Shown: positions 1 through 8,673, counted from the stretch's first letter. The stretch: DNA of 64,000 nucleotides from DATGZX01 sp035296965 (GCA_035296965.1 DATGZX010000280.1:1-64000), one strand, 5' to 3'. Numbers and translations are program-made. The notes: generated by a model not told the origin, from the letters alone.

Positions 1-19
1 AGAGGCTGCCAAACAACTG
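1..19. repeat. Left terminal inverted repeat of the IS5-type element
   Basis: Bases 1-19 are perfectly complementary to 927-945. The following bases do not pair as well, so the perfect arm is 19 bp. Confidence 0.9.
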
Positions 20-39
20 GCTGACGGAGCCGCCGTTGT

Positions 40-849
40 TCATGACGCTACAGCGTCCTTCAGAATATGAAAACAAACGACTGCTGCCGCAATGGTTGTC
101 CATCCGTCGATCAGCGTGTCCAAGCGGTCGTAGCGAATGCGTAGGCGTCGCAGACCTTTGATCCAACTGATGGTTCGCTCTACCACCCAGCGTACTCGAC
201 CCAGGTGACTGCCGTGTTCGCCGTCGCGGTATCGAATGTGCGGCTCGATCCCCAGCCAGCGAAGTATGCTTCGAGTGGCTTCGCTGTCATAGGCCGCATC
301 GGCGTACAGTTTTTCGGGGTGCGTGCGTGGACGCCCAGGCTTGCCACCGATGGTCGGATATTCCACAACCGTCGGCAAAATCTCTTGGTGGTCGCTGCGA
401 TTGGCGGGGGCCGAGCGAATCACCAAGGGGACACCGTCGCGGTCGACCAGCAGCGTGTATCTTGTCCCCTTTTTGCGGCGATCCACAGGGCTGGGGCCGC
501 TGGATTCGCCCCCGCCAAAGGCGCGCACGTGGGTCGAGTCGATAATGACCGTCTCCAGGTGCAATTGGTTCTCCTGACGCAGCCTGGTCAACAGCAAATG
601 ATGGATCTGGTCCCAGGTGCCGGCACGCTCCCAAGCCTGAATCCGGGTTCGCCCTGTTTCGCCACAACACCCGAGTTCTTGGGGAACGTCCTTCCAGCGG
701 CAACCGGTCACCAGCACGAACCAGATCACTTTCAGCACAGTATGGTGCGCAATCGCACGCCGACCGCCTTGCGGTCCTGGCTCCTTTTCCGGAGGCAACA
801 ATGGAAGCACCAACTCATAAAACCCTTCTGGCATACATGCGTCCGCCAT
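40..849 (-). CDS. IS5-family DDE transposase
   Basis: 269 residues, full length for the family. The N-terminal part (about residues 10-75, with GCRWKDVP and a G-RTRIQAWERAG stretch) is the DUF4096-type DNA-binding region of IS5/IS4-like transposases. The C-terminal DDE domain shows the three acidic positions: IIDSTHVRAFGGG (first Asp), LYADAAYDSEA (second Asp) and RWVVERTISWIKG (Glu within the Y/W-x-x-E-R signature). It is intact, begins at an ATG and lies alone between the terminal repeats, so the element could still be active. The subgroup within IS5 was not determined. Confidence 0.93.
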   Translation of the reverse strand: MADACMPEGFYELVLPLLPPEKEPGPQGGRRAIAHHTVLKVIWFVLVTGCRWKDVPQELGCCGETGRTRIQAWERAGTWDQIHHLLLTRLRQENQLHLETVIIDSTHVRAFGGGESSGPSPVDRRKKGTRYTLLVDRDGVPLVIRSAPANRSDHQEILPTVVEYPTIGGKPGRPRTHPEKLYADAAYDSEATRSILRWLGIEPHIRYRDGEHGSHLGRVRWVVERTISWIKGLRRLRIRYDRLDTLIDGWTTIAAAVVCFHILKDAVAS

Positions 850-926
850 GACAGTTCTCCTTGCAATAGAGATCTGTTCATGACGAGGCGCAAATGCCGT
901 GCCAAATCCGTCGTGCGCTCAAAAGT

Positions 927-945
927 CAGTTGTTTGGCAGCCTCT
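927..945. repeat. Right terminal inverted repeat of the IS5-type element
   Basis: Exact reverse complement of bases 1-19. It marks the right end of the element; the flank continues with aagtcgtc. Confidence 0.9.
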
Positions 946-992
946 AAGTCGTCAAGCTGCTCCGTCAGCCCTTATTGAACTGGTTGACAAAC

Positions 993-1085
993 TCGTTTAA
1001 CCGCGAGCCAGCGGCGAGCGCGTGAACGGAAGGGAAAGAGCGTCCTGTCTGTTCGCGCGCTCGCCGCTGGCTCGCGGTTAAACGA
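993..1085. repeat. Long palindromic repeat, copy 1 of 4
   Basis: Two arms of about 30 bases (left begins tcgtttaaccgcgagcc, right ends ggctcgcggttaaacga) are perfect reverse complements around a loop of about 30 bases. The same arms recur near 8674, 38990 and 41559. It lies between the IS element and the ceramidase-like gene. A hairpin of this size could end transcription or be a mobile REP/MITE-like unit; it holds no gene. Confidence 0.85.
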
Positions 1086-1195
1086 AATCTCGAAGCAAGT
1101 GCTTCGTACCACGACCTGCCGTCTAGCTGCGGACTGCTGGACGACTATGTAGAATAATTCGGACCGACGACCCCAGCCAAACCGAGGACGTCATC

Positions 1196-2572
1196 GTGCC
1201 AGAGAAGCAACTACTTGCGGGCGCCGCCACGGCCGCCATCACGCCGTCGCTAGGCGTATCCATCTGCGGTTCCATGATCGATCACACCGCGGAGAACATT
1301 CACGACGATTTACACGCCCGCAGCCTGGTGCTCGATAGCGGCGATGCCAAAATTGCCCTGGTGGTCCTGGACCTGATTGCCGCCCGCAAGGAATGGCTCA
1401 GTGAGATCAAGCACCAGATCCAGAGCTTTACCGGCATCCCGATGTCGAACATCCTCATCAGTTGCACGCATACGCACAGCGCGCCGACCCCCGTGCCGGT
1501 TTTTCAGAGCAATGTCGAGAAGAAATACTTGCAATGGGCGGCCACACGCGTCGCGGATAGCGTGCGCGTGGCGGTGCAGCGCTTGCAGCCGGCCCGCATC
1601 GGCTGGGCGGTCGGCAAGGAAGATCGCGTGGTCTTCAATCGACGCTACTTCATGAAACCGGGGACCAAGCTGCCAAGTCCATTCCCGGGAATCGAAGACA
1701 AGGTGTTGATGAACCCCGGCGAGATGAACCCGGCCATCGATAAGCCGGCCGGGCCCATCGATCCGGACGTGACGGTGCTCGCTGTGCAAAAAGCCGAGCA
1801 GGCCGACGGTCAGCCATTAGCCCTTTATGCAAGCTACGCCTTGCATTACGTCGGCGGTAATCCGGGTACTGACATTTCCGCGGATTACTTCGCACTGGTT
1901 GGCGACATGCTTCACGATCTGACCGGAGGTCCGCGCCGCGATCCCCAGCAGCCGTTCGTGGGGATGATTGCCAACGCCTGTTTTGGCGACATCAACAACA
2001 TCGACGTGCGCACCAAGCTGCGGCAGCAGTTCTACTATCAGCACATGTTTGCCGTGGCCGAAACGGTCGCCAGGGCCATTCACGATACCTGGCGCGAGAT
2101 CAAATATCGGAACTGGGTCCCTGTCGCCGTCCAGGAAAAGACGCTCGACCTGGCCGTGCGCAAACCGAGCGCGGCCGACGTGCAGCAGGCCAAGGAGACT
2201 CTTGAAAAAGCGCCGCAGGGACCCTTGCGGCAACTGCCGGACATCTATGCCCGCGAGACTGTCCAGCTCGCCGACTGGCCCGAGCGCTTCAAGACTCCCG
2301 TGCAGGTCTTGCGCGTCGGCGACCTGGCCTTGTGCGCCTTGCCGGGCGAGCCATTCTGCCAGACGGGACTCGATATCAAGGCCAAGAGTCCTTTCAAGCC
2401 CACCATGATGGTCGGTATGGCCAACGACTATGCCGGCTACCTGCCGACCGAAGAACAGCATGCCCTGGGAGGCTACGAAACCTGGCGCGCCAAGTCGAGC
2501 TTCCTCGAAGTGACGGCGGCTGCCAAAATTCAAGAAGCCGCCCTCCAATTGCTCGGAGCACTGGCGAGATAG
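1196..2572 (+). CDS. Neutral/alkaline ceramidase-like hydrolase domain protein
   Basis: 458 residues. The N-terminal half resembles the neutral/alkaline non-lysosomal ceramidase family: an opening ITPSLGVSICGSM, a strand-rich stretch ending in VVLDL, and the histidine motif ILISCTHTHSAPTP, which corresponds to the metal-site THTHS motif of that family. Later motifs SYALHYVGGN and GMIANACFGDINN fit the same fold. It lacks the C-terminal immunoglobulin-like domain of classical ceramidases and has no evident signal peptide, so substrate and location are uncertain; many planctomycete relatives have no known substrate. The start is GTG at 1196, about 8 bases after a gagga Shine-Dalgarno-like sequence. 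It stands alone. Confidence 0.75.
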   Translation: MPEKQLLAGAATAAITPSLGVSICGSMIDHTAENIHDDLHARSLVLDSGDAKIALVVLDLIAARKEWLSEIKHQIQSFTGIPMSNILISCTHTHSAPTPVPVFQSNVEKKYLQWAATRVADSVRVAVQRLQPARIGWAVGKEDRVVFNRRYFMKPGTKLPSPFPGIEDKVLMNPGEMNPAIDKPAGPIDPDVTVLAVQKAEQADGQPLALYASYALHYVGGNPGTDISADYFALVGDMLHDLTGGPRRDPQQPFVGMIANACFGDINNIDVRTKLRQQFYYQHMFAVAETVARAIHDTWREIKYRNWVPVAVQEKTLDLAVRKPSAADVQQAKETLEKAPQGPLRQLPDIYARETVQLADWPERFKTPVQVLRVGDLALCALPGEPFCQTGLDIKAKSPFKPTMMVGMANDYAGYLPTEEQHALGGYETWRAKSSFLEVTAAAKIQEAALQLLGALAR

Positions 2573-2741
2573 AATCAACCTCGACGTGAGCGCCGGCAAT
2601 TTGTCAGCACGCTTGTGTCGGCCCGTACTTTCGGTTCTCTCTAAGGAAATATATCGTTCGCGTGAATAATGCCGAACTTCACGCTCCGCCGGCAAACGGC
2701 GGCCGGCTGTACGTGGTTCTCTTTTACACTGATGCCGGCTT

Positions 2742-2914
2742 GTGCTTCAATCTCGTCAAGGCGGAAACCTTCTCACCCTCGACCTGCCGGACATCCACTT
2801 CCGGGGACCGGCCGCGGTTGTTACAATCCAGCGCAGCACGGCGAGCGCCGAGTCGAGCTGGTGTAAAACATCAAGGTCGAGGGCAGCCATTGCTGCCGTG
2901 TCGGGGAGAGCGGC
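2742..2914 (+). pseudogene. Decayed remnant of a HINT-domain (polymorphic toxin) gene
   Basis: Two fragments in different frames recall the autoproteolytic HINT domain that precedes toxin tips in Rhs-like polymorphic toxins. Frame of 2742: GGNLLTLDLPDIHFRGPAAV. Frame of 2915, read upstream: VELV-stop-NIKVEGSHCCRVGESG, which runs without a break into VLVHNMS. The stop at 2864-2866 is TAA where a tyrosine codon (VYNIKVEG) would be expected. The middle of the HINT domain is missing. This is an inference from remembered HINT sequences (…VEGxHxYRVGxxGVLVHN). If right, the gene is the 3' end of a large toxin gene whose front has been lost. Confidence 0.55.
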
Positions 2915-3298
2915 GTGCTGGTCCATAACATGTCGGTCTCGGGCGATGAAGTTGCCCATAGAATTGGCGGCGGAGACGCAAGCAATCTGACGCTAAAACC
3001 CGCCGAGGAGAAACTCGACCCACCCGGCATATCTGTTCTTATCGGGGGAACACCCGAGCAGGCGGCGGCCGACATAAGACGCGTGTTTGGTCCCCGTTCC
3101 GCCCTCGGAAAATTTGCTTGTGTTGTTGGAAATGCGGAGATCCAGGCTATCCGGGCAATCGGTTTCGACGTCATTGCCGCGCCGACGAATAACTTCCCGA
3201 ACCACGGGCGGCTGATTCATTCTTGCGGGATCACTGGTTTCACCCAGGACAATCTTGCAATGCTTGCGACAGTGTTCACGAACAAGGGAGGCTTGTGA
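2915..3298 (+). CDS. Orphan polymorphic-toxin C-terminal domain (candidate toxin)
   Basis: 127 residues starting at a GTG, preceded by ggggaga. The first residues, VLVHN, match the junction at which HINT-type polymorphic toxins release their C-terminal toxin, and the upstream bases encode the end of a HINT domain. The body (SVSGDEVAHRIGGGDASNLT, PPGISVLIGGTPEQAA, IGFDVIAAPTNNFPNHGRLIH, GITGFTQDNLAMLATVFTN) looks like a compact conserved domain seen at the end of Rhs-type proteins. The enzymatic activity is not recognised. The partner gene follows after 2 bases. Whether the GTG is used, or the gene is a relic, cannot be told from sequence; the reading frame after the GTG is intact. Confidence 0.6.
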   Translation: MLVHNMSVSGDEVAHRIGGGDASNLTLKPAEEKLDPPGISVLIGGTPEQAAADIRRVFGPRSALGKFACVVGNAEIQAIRAIGFDVIAAPTNNFPNHGRLIHSCGITGFTQDNLAMLATVFTNKGGL

Positions 3299-3300
3299 CC

Positions 3301-3657
3301 ATGCCATCTTCGATCTGGTTGCTGAGCGACAGCCAGGGACGCCGACTTGCCGAGGTCGAAATCCAGGGCGTGGAGGATGAATGGTATCATGGACGGCTCG
3401 TGAGAGACGCGATTCCCGAAGAGTTGCGTCGCGACTTGGAATGGTACGATGAAGTCGTGTCAAATCAGATGCTGAGCTATCTAGATGACGCACTTCACGC
3501 AGTCGAGCGGCACGAGCTTTCGGTGCGCTTTCCCGACGAAACGTGCCACAAGGTTTACGCATTGCATATCGATAAGTCGGGAGAAACCGCGTTTCGGATG
3601 GCACCCGTGCCACCGCCCAGTTCCAACCGCCCTGACAGCTCGACGATTCTCCGTTAA
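3301..3657 (+). CDS. Small acidic protein, candidate immunity protein
   Basis: 118 residues, ATG at 3301, preceded by gggagg inside the end of the upstream gene and only 2 bases after its stop, so the two genes are probably translated together. The protein is acidic, soluble and lacks membrane segments or cysteine pairs; recognisable patches are MPSSIWLLSDSQGRRLAEVE and SVRFPDETCHKVYAL. No family was recognised by name. Size, charge and position directly after a toxin-tip-like gene fit an immunity protein, but this rests on context. An upstream in-frame ATG (3223) lies inside the preceding gene and lacks a good ribosome binding site. Confidence 0.6.
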   Translation: MPSSIWLLSDSQGRRLAEVEIQGVEDEWYHGRLVRDAIPEELRRDLEWYDEVVSNQMLSYLDDALHAVERHELSVRFPDETCHKVYALHIDKSGETAFRMAPVPPPSSNRPDSSTILR

Positions 3658-3766
3658 ACATCTACCCAAACAGGGAGCAGCATTTCATTGGCCAGCCCTT
3701 GGCCTGAAAGCACCGCACCCCGGCGTGCGGCGAATGACCGAGTTAAGGCTACCGAGATCGACCTCG

Positions 3767-4924
3767 ATGGAACCAGAAATCTTTGATGAGCTGCAGCGGA
3801 CGCTGGCGGACAGGGGATCGGAAGCTGCGATTGCGCAGCTTTGTTCTACTCTGCGCGAGAAGAAGGATTATGGCAACCTTTTCTATGCCTTGCTCTTGAA
3901 GAAGCGGCATGAATTAGGCGTCTCGCCGGTGCCGACGGAAGCAGCGCAGGCGCTGCCCGAAGCCGTGCATGGACCCTACGAGGAAGGCATCCGGGAAGCG
4001 GCACGCCTGGTGGGTGGGCTTTTCCTGGAGGCAGGCGATATCCCGCGAGCGTGGATTTATTTCCGAATGCTCGGCGAGCCCGAGCCGGTGAAGCAGGCGC
4101 TGGAACAGCATCAGATGCAGGAAGGCGAAGATAGCCAGCAGATCATCGAAATAGCTTTCCACCAGGGTGTCCATCCCCGCAAGGGATTTGATTGGATCCT
4201 GGAGCGCTTCGGCATCTGCAGCACAATCACGATGGTCAGCGGCCAGGAGTTCGCGCAGTCCGAGATTCGTGATTACTGCATCAAGGGCTTGGTGCGGTGT
4301 TTGTACGAACAGTTGCGCCAACGTCTTGTCGATGAAGTCACGCGCCACGACGACAAGCCGCCCGCGGCACAGACTGTAGGTGAGCTGGTGGCGGGCAACG
4401 ATTGGCTTTTCGAAGACGAGTTTTACCACGTCGACGTTTCGCACCTGGGCGCGGTTGCCCAAATGAGCATCCACTTGTCGCCGGGCAAGGAGCTGGACTT
4501 GGCCCGCGAGCTGTGCCTCTATGGCCAGAAGCTGTCGCCGCGTTTCCAGTACGCGGGCGAGCCGCCGTTCGAGGACCAGTATCGCGATTACGGCATCTAT
4601 CTCTCGATTCTCGCGGGAGACCATGTCGATGAGGGGATCGCGCACTTTCGAACCAAGGTTGAAAACGCCGACCCGGACACGGTCGGTACCATGCCGGCGG
4701 AGGTGCTGGTCAACCTTCTGGTACGGCTGAACCGGCCGGCAGAAGCGCTGGCGATTGCACGACGCTACCTGGTGAAGTCAGAAAACCAGAGGCCGAGCTG
4801 TCCGACGATTGGCGAGCTGTGCAGGCAAACGAGCGATTATCAGACCATGGCCGAGGTTGCTCGCGAGCAGGGCGATCCGGTGCACTTCATGGCGGGATTG
4901 CTGGCGGCACAGCGATCGACGTGA
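3767..4924 (+). CDS. Conserved helical protein of unknown function
   Basis: 385 residues. The frame is open from 3485, but coding-like composition begins near MEPEIFDELQRTLADRGSEA, so ATG 3767 was chosen; ATG 3734 is possible. The protein is almost all alpha-helix, without signal peptide or membrane segments. Repeated helical pairs such as EAARLVGGLFLEAGDIPRAW and LLVRLNRPAEALAIARRYL suggest a TPR-like superhelix that could mediate protein-protein contacts. A tryptophan/aromatic-rich centre (GNDWLFEDEFYHVDVSHL) is distinctive. It converges on gatB with a 6-base gap. No enzymatic motif is visible and no function is proposed. Confidence 0.75.
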   Translation: MEPEIFDELQRTLADRGSEAAIAQLCSTLREKKDYGNLFYALLLKKRHELGVSPVPTEAAQALPEAVHGPYEEGIREAARLVGGLFLEAGDIPRAWIYFRMLGEPEPVKQALEQHQMQEGEDSQQIIEIAFHQGVHPRKGFDWILERFGICSTITMVSGQEFAQSEIRDYCIKGLVRCLYEQLRQRLVDEVTRHDDKPPAAQTVGELVAGNDWLFEDEFYHVDVSHLGAVAQMSIHLSPGKELDLARELCLYGQKLSPRFQYAGEPPFEDQYRDYGIYLSILAGDHVDEGIAHFRTKVENADPDTVGTMPAEVLVNLLVRLNRPAEALAIARRYLVKSENQRPSCPTIGELCRQTSDYQTMAEVAREQGDPVHFMAGLLAAQRST

Positions 4925-4930
4925 GGCACG

Positions 4931-6403
4931 TCAGGCTTTTTGCAATTCTTGCAGCAGGATCCGCTGCACCGCCTCGGTCTTGGCCATCCCCTTCGTCTCG
5001 CGCATGACCGCGCCCTTGATGGCATCGGCAGCCTTGATTTTCCCCTTCTTGTAATCGGCAACCGCTTTGGGATTCGCGGCAATGGCCCGGCGGACGATCT
5101 CCACAAGCTGGCTTTCGTCGCCGATGACCTTGAAGCCCAAATCATTGATCACCTGTTCGGCCGACGAGCCGGTCTCCAGCATGCGCGCGTAGACCTCGCG
5201 GGACCGTTGCATATTGAGGCCAGTGCTCTGTCTGCTCTTGATCAATTCCGCAAGCGCTGCACTGGAGATTGGAAAGTCCGCGATCGCGATCTTGCGTTCG
5301 TTGAGCGTTTGCAGCACCTGGTTGGTGGCCCAGTTGCTCGCTTCCTTGGCGTCGCCGGCAAGCCGGGCCGTTTCTTCGAAGTAGCCGACGAAGGATCGTC
5401 CCTGGCGAGTGATCACCTCAGCGTCGTAGGCAGACAAACTATACTGCTCCTGCAAACGCTGGCGCTGGGCCGCGGGCAATTCTCCAAGCTGTTCGCGAAC
5501 CTGCTGCAACCAGGCGTCGTCGACCTGCACCGGCACGAGATCGGGCTCGGGGAAATAGCGGTAATCGGATGCTTCCTCCTTGCGCCGCTGCACCACCGTT
5601 ACGCCACGCTCCTCGTTCCAACCGGCGGTCGCCTTGGCTACCTCTCCCAGCTTCTTGCCGGTTCTCTGGAATTCGTCATACTGCCGCTGCGCCTCGTACT
5701 TCACGGCCCGCTCGACGGCCCGGAAGCTGTTGAGGTTTTTGACCTCGACAATCGGCGTTGCGGCCACGGTGCCGTCGCCCTGGGAAACATGGACGTTGAC
5801 GTTGGCGTCGCAGCGCAGGCTGCCCTCCTGCATCTCGCAATCGGAAACCTCCAGCTCGCGGAGCAGCAGTCGAAGTTCCTCCAGGAATGCTTTGGCTTCC
5901 TCGGCACTGCTCAGTTCGGGCTGGCTGACAATCTCGAGCAAAGGCGTGCCGGCGCGATTGAGGTCGACGAGACTTTCCCGGCCGCCGCCTTGCTCGTCGT
6001 GTAACATCTTGCCGGCGTCTTCTTCCAGGTGGACGCGGATGATGTTGATGCGCTTGGGGCTGCCCGCACTAGCGATTTCAAGCCAGCCGCCCTCGCTGAA
6101 GGGCAGATCGTACTGGCTGATCTGGTAGTTCTTGGGCAAATCGGGGTAGTAGTAGTTCTTGCGGTCCCATTTTGTAAATGAGGCGATCCGGCACTGCAGC
6201 GCCAATGCTGCCTTGAGCGCCAGGTCAAAGGCATGCCGGTTCATGACCGGGAGAACGCCGGGCATGCCGATGCAAATGGGGCAGGTGGCGGAATTGGGCG
6301 GCAGGCCAAATTTCGTGCTGCAGCCGCAGAAGAGCTTGGTCTTCGTGAGCAACTGGACGTGCACTTCCAGGCCGATCACGATTTTGTAGTCTGGGAAGGA
6401 CAT
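4931..6403 (-). CDS. gatB: Aspartyl/glutamyl-tRNA amidotransferase subunit B
   Basis: 490 residues, the usual length. GatB is the tRNA-binding kinase subunit of GatCAB, which turns Glu-tRNA(Gln) or Asp-tRNA(Asn) into Gln-/Asn-tRNA. The catalytic cradle opens with YKIVIGLEVHVQLLTKTKLF, followed by zinc-type cysteines (FCGCS and CPIC) and the signatures GMPGVLPVMN, LPKNYQISQYDLPF, HLEEDAGKML and FRYFPEPDL-like DYRYFPEPDLVPV. The C-terminal YqeY-like tail domain spans about residues 340-490. It follows gatA by 9 bases on the same strand and is the last gene of the rpmB-gatCAB cluster. The presence of gatCAB implies indirect amidation of Gln and/or Asn tRNA in this organism. Confidence 0.97.
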   Translation of the reverse strand: MSFPDYKIVIGLEVHVQLLTKTKLFCGCSTKFGLPPNSATCPICIGMPGVLPVMNRHAFDLALKAALALQCRIASFTKWDRKNYYYPDLPKNYQISQYDLPFSEGGWLEIASAGSPKRINIIRVHLEEDAGKMLHDEQGGGRESLVDLNRAGTPLLEIVSQPELSSAEEAKAFLEELRLLLRELEVSDCEMQEGSLRCDANVNVHVSQGDGTVAATPIVEVKNLNSFRAVERAVKYEAQRQYDEFQRTGKKLGEVAKATAGWNEERGVTVVQRRKEEASDYRYFPEPDLVPVQVDDAWLQQVREQLGELPAAQRQRLQEQYSLSAYDAEVITRQGRSFVGYFEETARLAGDAKEASNWATNQVLQTLNERKIAIADFPISSAALAELIKSRQSTGLNMQRSREVYARMLETGSSAEQVINDLGFKVIGDESQLVEIVRRAIAANPKAVADYKKGKIKAADAIKGAVMRETKGMAKTEAVQRILLQELQKA

Positions 6404-6412
6404 GTCTCTGCC

Positions 6413-7873
6413 TCAGAGCTTGGGGCGCCGGGTGTGCCAGTCTGTTTCTCGTTCGTGCATCCGGGCCACGCGGAGCAGCTTTTCTTCTTCGAAGGGCGGG
6501 GCCAGGATTTGCAGGCCGACCGGCAAGCCGCTCCCGGTGAAGCCGCACGGAATGCTGATGCCCGGAAGACCGGCCAGGTTACAGCTAATCGTGTAGATGT
6601 CCGCCAGGTACATGGCCAGCGGATCGGCGACCTTCTCGCCGATCTTGAAAGCAGCGGTCGGCGATCCGGGTCCCATGATCACGTCGCAGCCTGCAAACGC
6701 CTTGTCGAAATCTTCCTTGATCAGCCGGCGGACCTTGAGCGCTTTCAGGTAATAAGCGTCCTTGTAGCCGCTCGAGAGCACATAGGTGCCGAGCATGATG
6801 CGCCGCTTGACCTCGTCGCCGAAACCCTCGCCGCGCGAGCGGCAGTACATGTCGATCAGGTCTGCGAACTTCTCGGCCCGGTGGCCGTAATGAACGCCGT
6901 CGTAACGTGCCAGGTTGCTGGATGCCTCGGCTGTGGCGACGATGTAGTAGGTGGCCACGGCGTAGGGATTATTGGGCAGGGAGATTTCGCGCAGCTTCGC
7001 TCCCAGGCGCTCATACACTCCGAGGGCGACACGAACGTGTTTTTCCACTTCCGGGTCGAGTCCCGCGCCGAAGTGCTCCCTGGCGACGCCAATCGTCAAT
7101 GGCTTCATCGGCTGATCAATCACCCGGCTATAGGAGGGGACTGGACTGGCGACACTCGTCGTATCGCGCGCGTCGTGGCCGGCGATGACTTCGAGAAGCA
7201 AGGCGGCGTCGCTCACGTCGTGCGCAATCGGGCCGATTTGATCGAGCGAGCTGGCGAACGCGACGAGGCCAAAGCGTGACACCCGGCCATAGGTCGGCTT
7301 CATGCCAACGACGCCGCAGAGCCCGGCAGGCTGCCGGATGGAGCCGCCCGTATCCGTTCCCAATGCCAGTGGGGCCTCGGACACGGCGACGGCCGCCACT
7401 GAACCGCCGCTCGAACCGCCGGGAATTCGTTCCAGGTCCCAGGGGTTACGCGTGATGTGATAAGCGCTGTTTTCCGTGGACGAGCCCATGGCGAACTCGT
7501 CCAGGTTGGTTTTGCCAAGCAGGACGGCGTCCGCTTCTTTCAAGCGGGAGACGACGTGAGCATCATAGGGCGGCACAAAGCGCGTGAGAATCTTGCTGCC
7601 GCAAGTTGTCGGCTGCCCGGCCGTGCAGAGCACGTCTTTCAGGGCAATCGGGATGCCGGCAAGCGCGCCCAGCGGTTTTCCCTGCCGGCGCTTGGCGTCG
7701 ACGGCACGGGCCTGTTCGAGCACGCGCGCTTCATCAACATGAAGAAAGGCACAGACCTTGGCGTCGTGCGTGCGGATTCGCTCGAGGAAAGCCGACGCCA
7801 ACTCCTCGGCAGAGAATTCGCCGCGGGCTAGCAGAGCTGAGAGTTCGCCTGCGGTGCGTTCGATGGGAATCAT
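6413..7873 (-). CDS. gatA: Aspartyl/glutamyl-tRNA amidotransferase subunit A
   Basis: 486 residues, full length. GatA is the amidase subunit that releases ammonia from glutamine for GatB. The amidase-signature triad is visible: Lys79 in GIPIALKD, cis-Ser154 in PGGSSGGS and nucleophile Ser178 in GTDTGGSIR, followed by the conserved CGVVGMKPTYGRVSRFGLVA. The C-terminal part (GSPTAAFKIGEK, NLAGLPGISIPCGF, PVGLQILAPPFEE) is typical of GatA rather than of other amidases. It lies 16 bases downstream of gatC and 9 bases upstream of gatB, so the three are surely cotranscribed. Confidence 0.97.
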   Translation of the reverse strand: MIPIERTAGELSALLARGEFSAEELASAFLERIRTHDAKVCAFLHVDEARVLEQARAVDAKRRQGKPLGALAGIPIALKDVLCTAGQPTTCGSKILTRFVPPYDAHVVSRLKEADAVLLGKTNLDEFAMGSSTENSAYHITRNPWDLERIPGGSSGGSVAAVAVSEAPLALGTDTGGSIRQPAGLCGVVGMKPTYGRVSRFGLVAFASSLDQIGPIAHDVSDAALLLEVIAGHDARDTTSVASPVPSYSRVIDQPMKPLTIGVAREHFGAGLDPEVEKHVRVALGVYERLGAKLREISLPNNPYAVATYYIVATAEASSNLARYDGVHYGHRAEKFADLIDMYCRSRGEGFGDEVKRRIMLGTYVLSSGYKDAYYLKALKVRRLIKEDFDKAFAGCDVIMGPGSPTAAFKIGEKVADPLAMYLADIYTISCNLAGLPGISIPCGFTGSGLPVGLQILAPPFEEEKLLRVARMHERETDWHTRRPKL

Positions 7874-7889
7874 GGCAGGGATTTACGAT

Positions 7890-8177
7890 CTACTCAAGCA
7901 CGGCTGGGACGCTGTAGAAATCGCCGCGGCGATCGGGAGCATTGGCCAGGGCCTCATCGACCGGCAACGAGGGAGCCGATTCATCGCTACGGAAGACGTT
8001 GTGCAGCAGGAAGGGATGGGCCAACGGCTCGACGCCTTCCGTGTCGACTTGCTGAAGCTGATCAACGTAATCAATGACGGCACTCAACTGGCGGGCCATG
8101 ACCTCGATCTGCCCGTCAGTTAATTCCAGCCGGGCCAAATGGGCGACCCAGCGCACCTGGTCGGCCGTCAACGCCAT
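7890..8177 (-). CDS. gatC: Aspartyl/glutamyl-tRNA amidotransferase subunit C
   Basis: 95 residues, the normal size for this small subunit, which wraps around and joins GatA and GatB. Family features are the N-terminal VRWVAHLARLELTDGQIEVM helix, the ARQLSAVIDYVDQLQQVDTEGVEPLAHP stretch (here quoted as two parts: ARQLSAVIDYVDQL and DTEGVEPLAHP) and the C-terminal LANAPDRRGDFYSVPAVLE. It starts with ATG at 8177, 18 bases after rpmB, and precedes gatA by 16 bases. Confidence 0.95.
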   Translation of the reverse strand: MALTADQVRWVAHLARLELTDGQIEVMARQLSAVIDYVDQLQQVDTEGVEPLAHPFLLHNVFRSDESAPSLPVDEALANAPDRRGDFYSVPAVLE

Positions 8178-8195
8178 GACATTCCTCGAAGGCGG

Positions 8196-8456
8196 TCAAA
8201 GAGCAGGCATCTGGAAGAGCTTGCGCCGTTGCGGCTTGCTGACCCGGCCGCTGCGGATACATTGCACGCAAACGCGCGCGTGCCGGACGGTGCCATTTTG
8301 CTCGATTTGAATGTTCTGCAGATTAGGCAAGAACTTGCGTTTGCTCTTGCCGGTAACCTTGCGGCCGACGCCGCCCAGATATTTGGCCTTGCCGCGGCGA
8401 GCGTACTGGTTGCCTCCCGCCGGTTTCTTGCCGCAAACCGCACATTGCATACCCAT
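8196..8456 (-). CDS. rpmB: 50S ribosomal protein L28
   Basis: 86 residues. L28 is a small protein of the large ribosomal subunit. The sequence shows the family pattern: CAVCGKKPAGGNQ at the start, a basic KSKRKFLPNLQNIQI centre and CVQCIRSGRVSKP at the end. Two CxxC pairs (residues 5-8 and about 64-67) make this the zinc-binding type of L28. It is the first gene of the rpmB-gatC-gatA-gatB cluster. The start could also be the second Met (MQCAVC), two codons further in. Confidence 0.95.
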   Translation of the reverse strand: MGMQCAVCGKKPAGGNQYARRGKAKYLGGVGRKVTGKSKRKFLPNLQNIQIEQNGTVRHARVCVQCIRSGRVSKPQRRKLFQMPAL

Positions 8457-8673
8457 AAATCCGTCCGCCTCTCGCTTTGAAGGCCAATTGGATCGCAGTC
8501 GGGAGATCCTTGGAAAATGCTAAGTATAGCGGCCCACCTGGGAATGACAAGGCGATCCAATCGGGCGGGCTGCTCGTATGGAACGTGGGGGCTGTCCAAA
8601 TTCGTCTGTTTCCTAACTTTTCCCCTGACGCTCACGAAGTGTTGGTAGATTCGTGCTCGGGCGCAGCATTTTT
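8457..8673. other. Upstream region of the rpmB-gatCAB cluster
   Basis: No open frame on either strand looks like protein. It must hold the promoter of the minus-strand rpmB-gat cluster, but no convincing -35/-10 pair was identified. It runs into the second long palindrome at 8674. Confidence 0.5.

Larger units (their letters stand above)
1..945 (-). mobile_element. IS5-family insertion sequence, apparently complete
   Basis: A single transposase gene is enclosed by a 19-bp perfect inverted repeat: bases 1-19 are the exact reverse complement of bases 927-945 (arm begins agaggctgccaaac). The element is about 945 bp, normal for a one-gene IS5-group element. Because the window starts exactly at the left repeat, the left flank and any target duplication cannot be checked, and the element could begin a few bases earlier. 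The transposase reads leftwards, with its stop about 20 bases inside the left repeat. Confidence 0.9.

Noticed and set aside
205..978. A 257-codon plus-strand frame across the IS element
   Set aside because: It is antisense to an intact DDE transposase and its translation shows no protein-like pattern.
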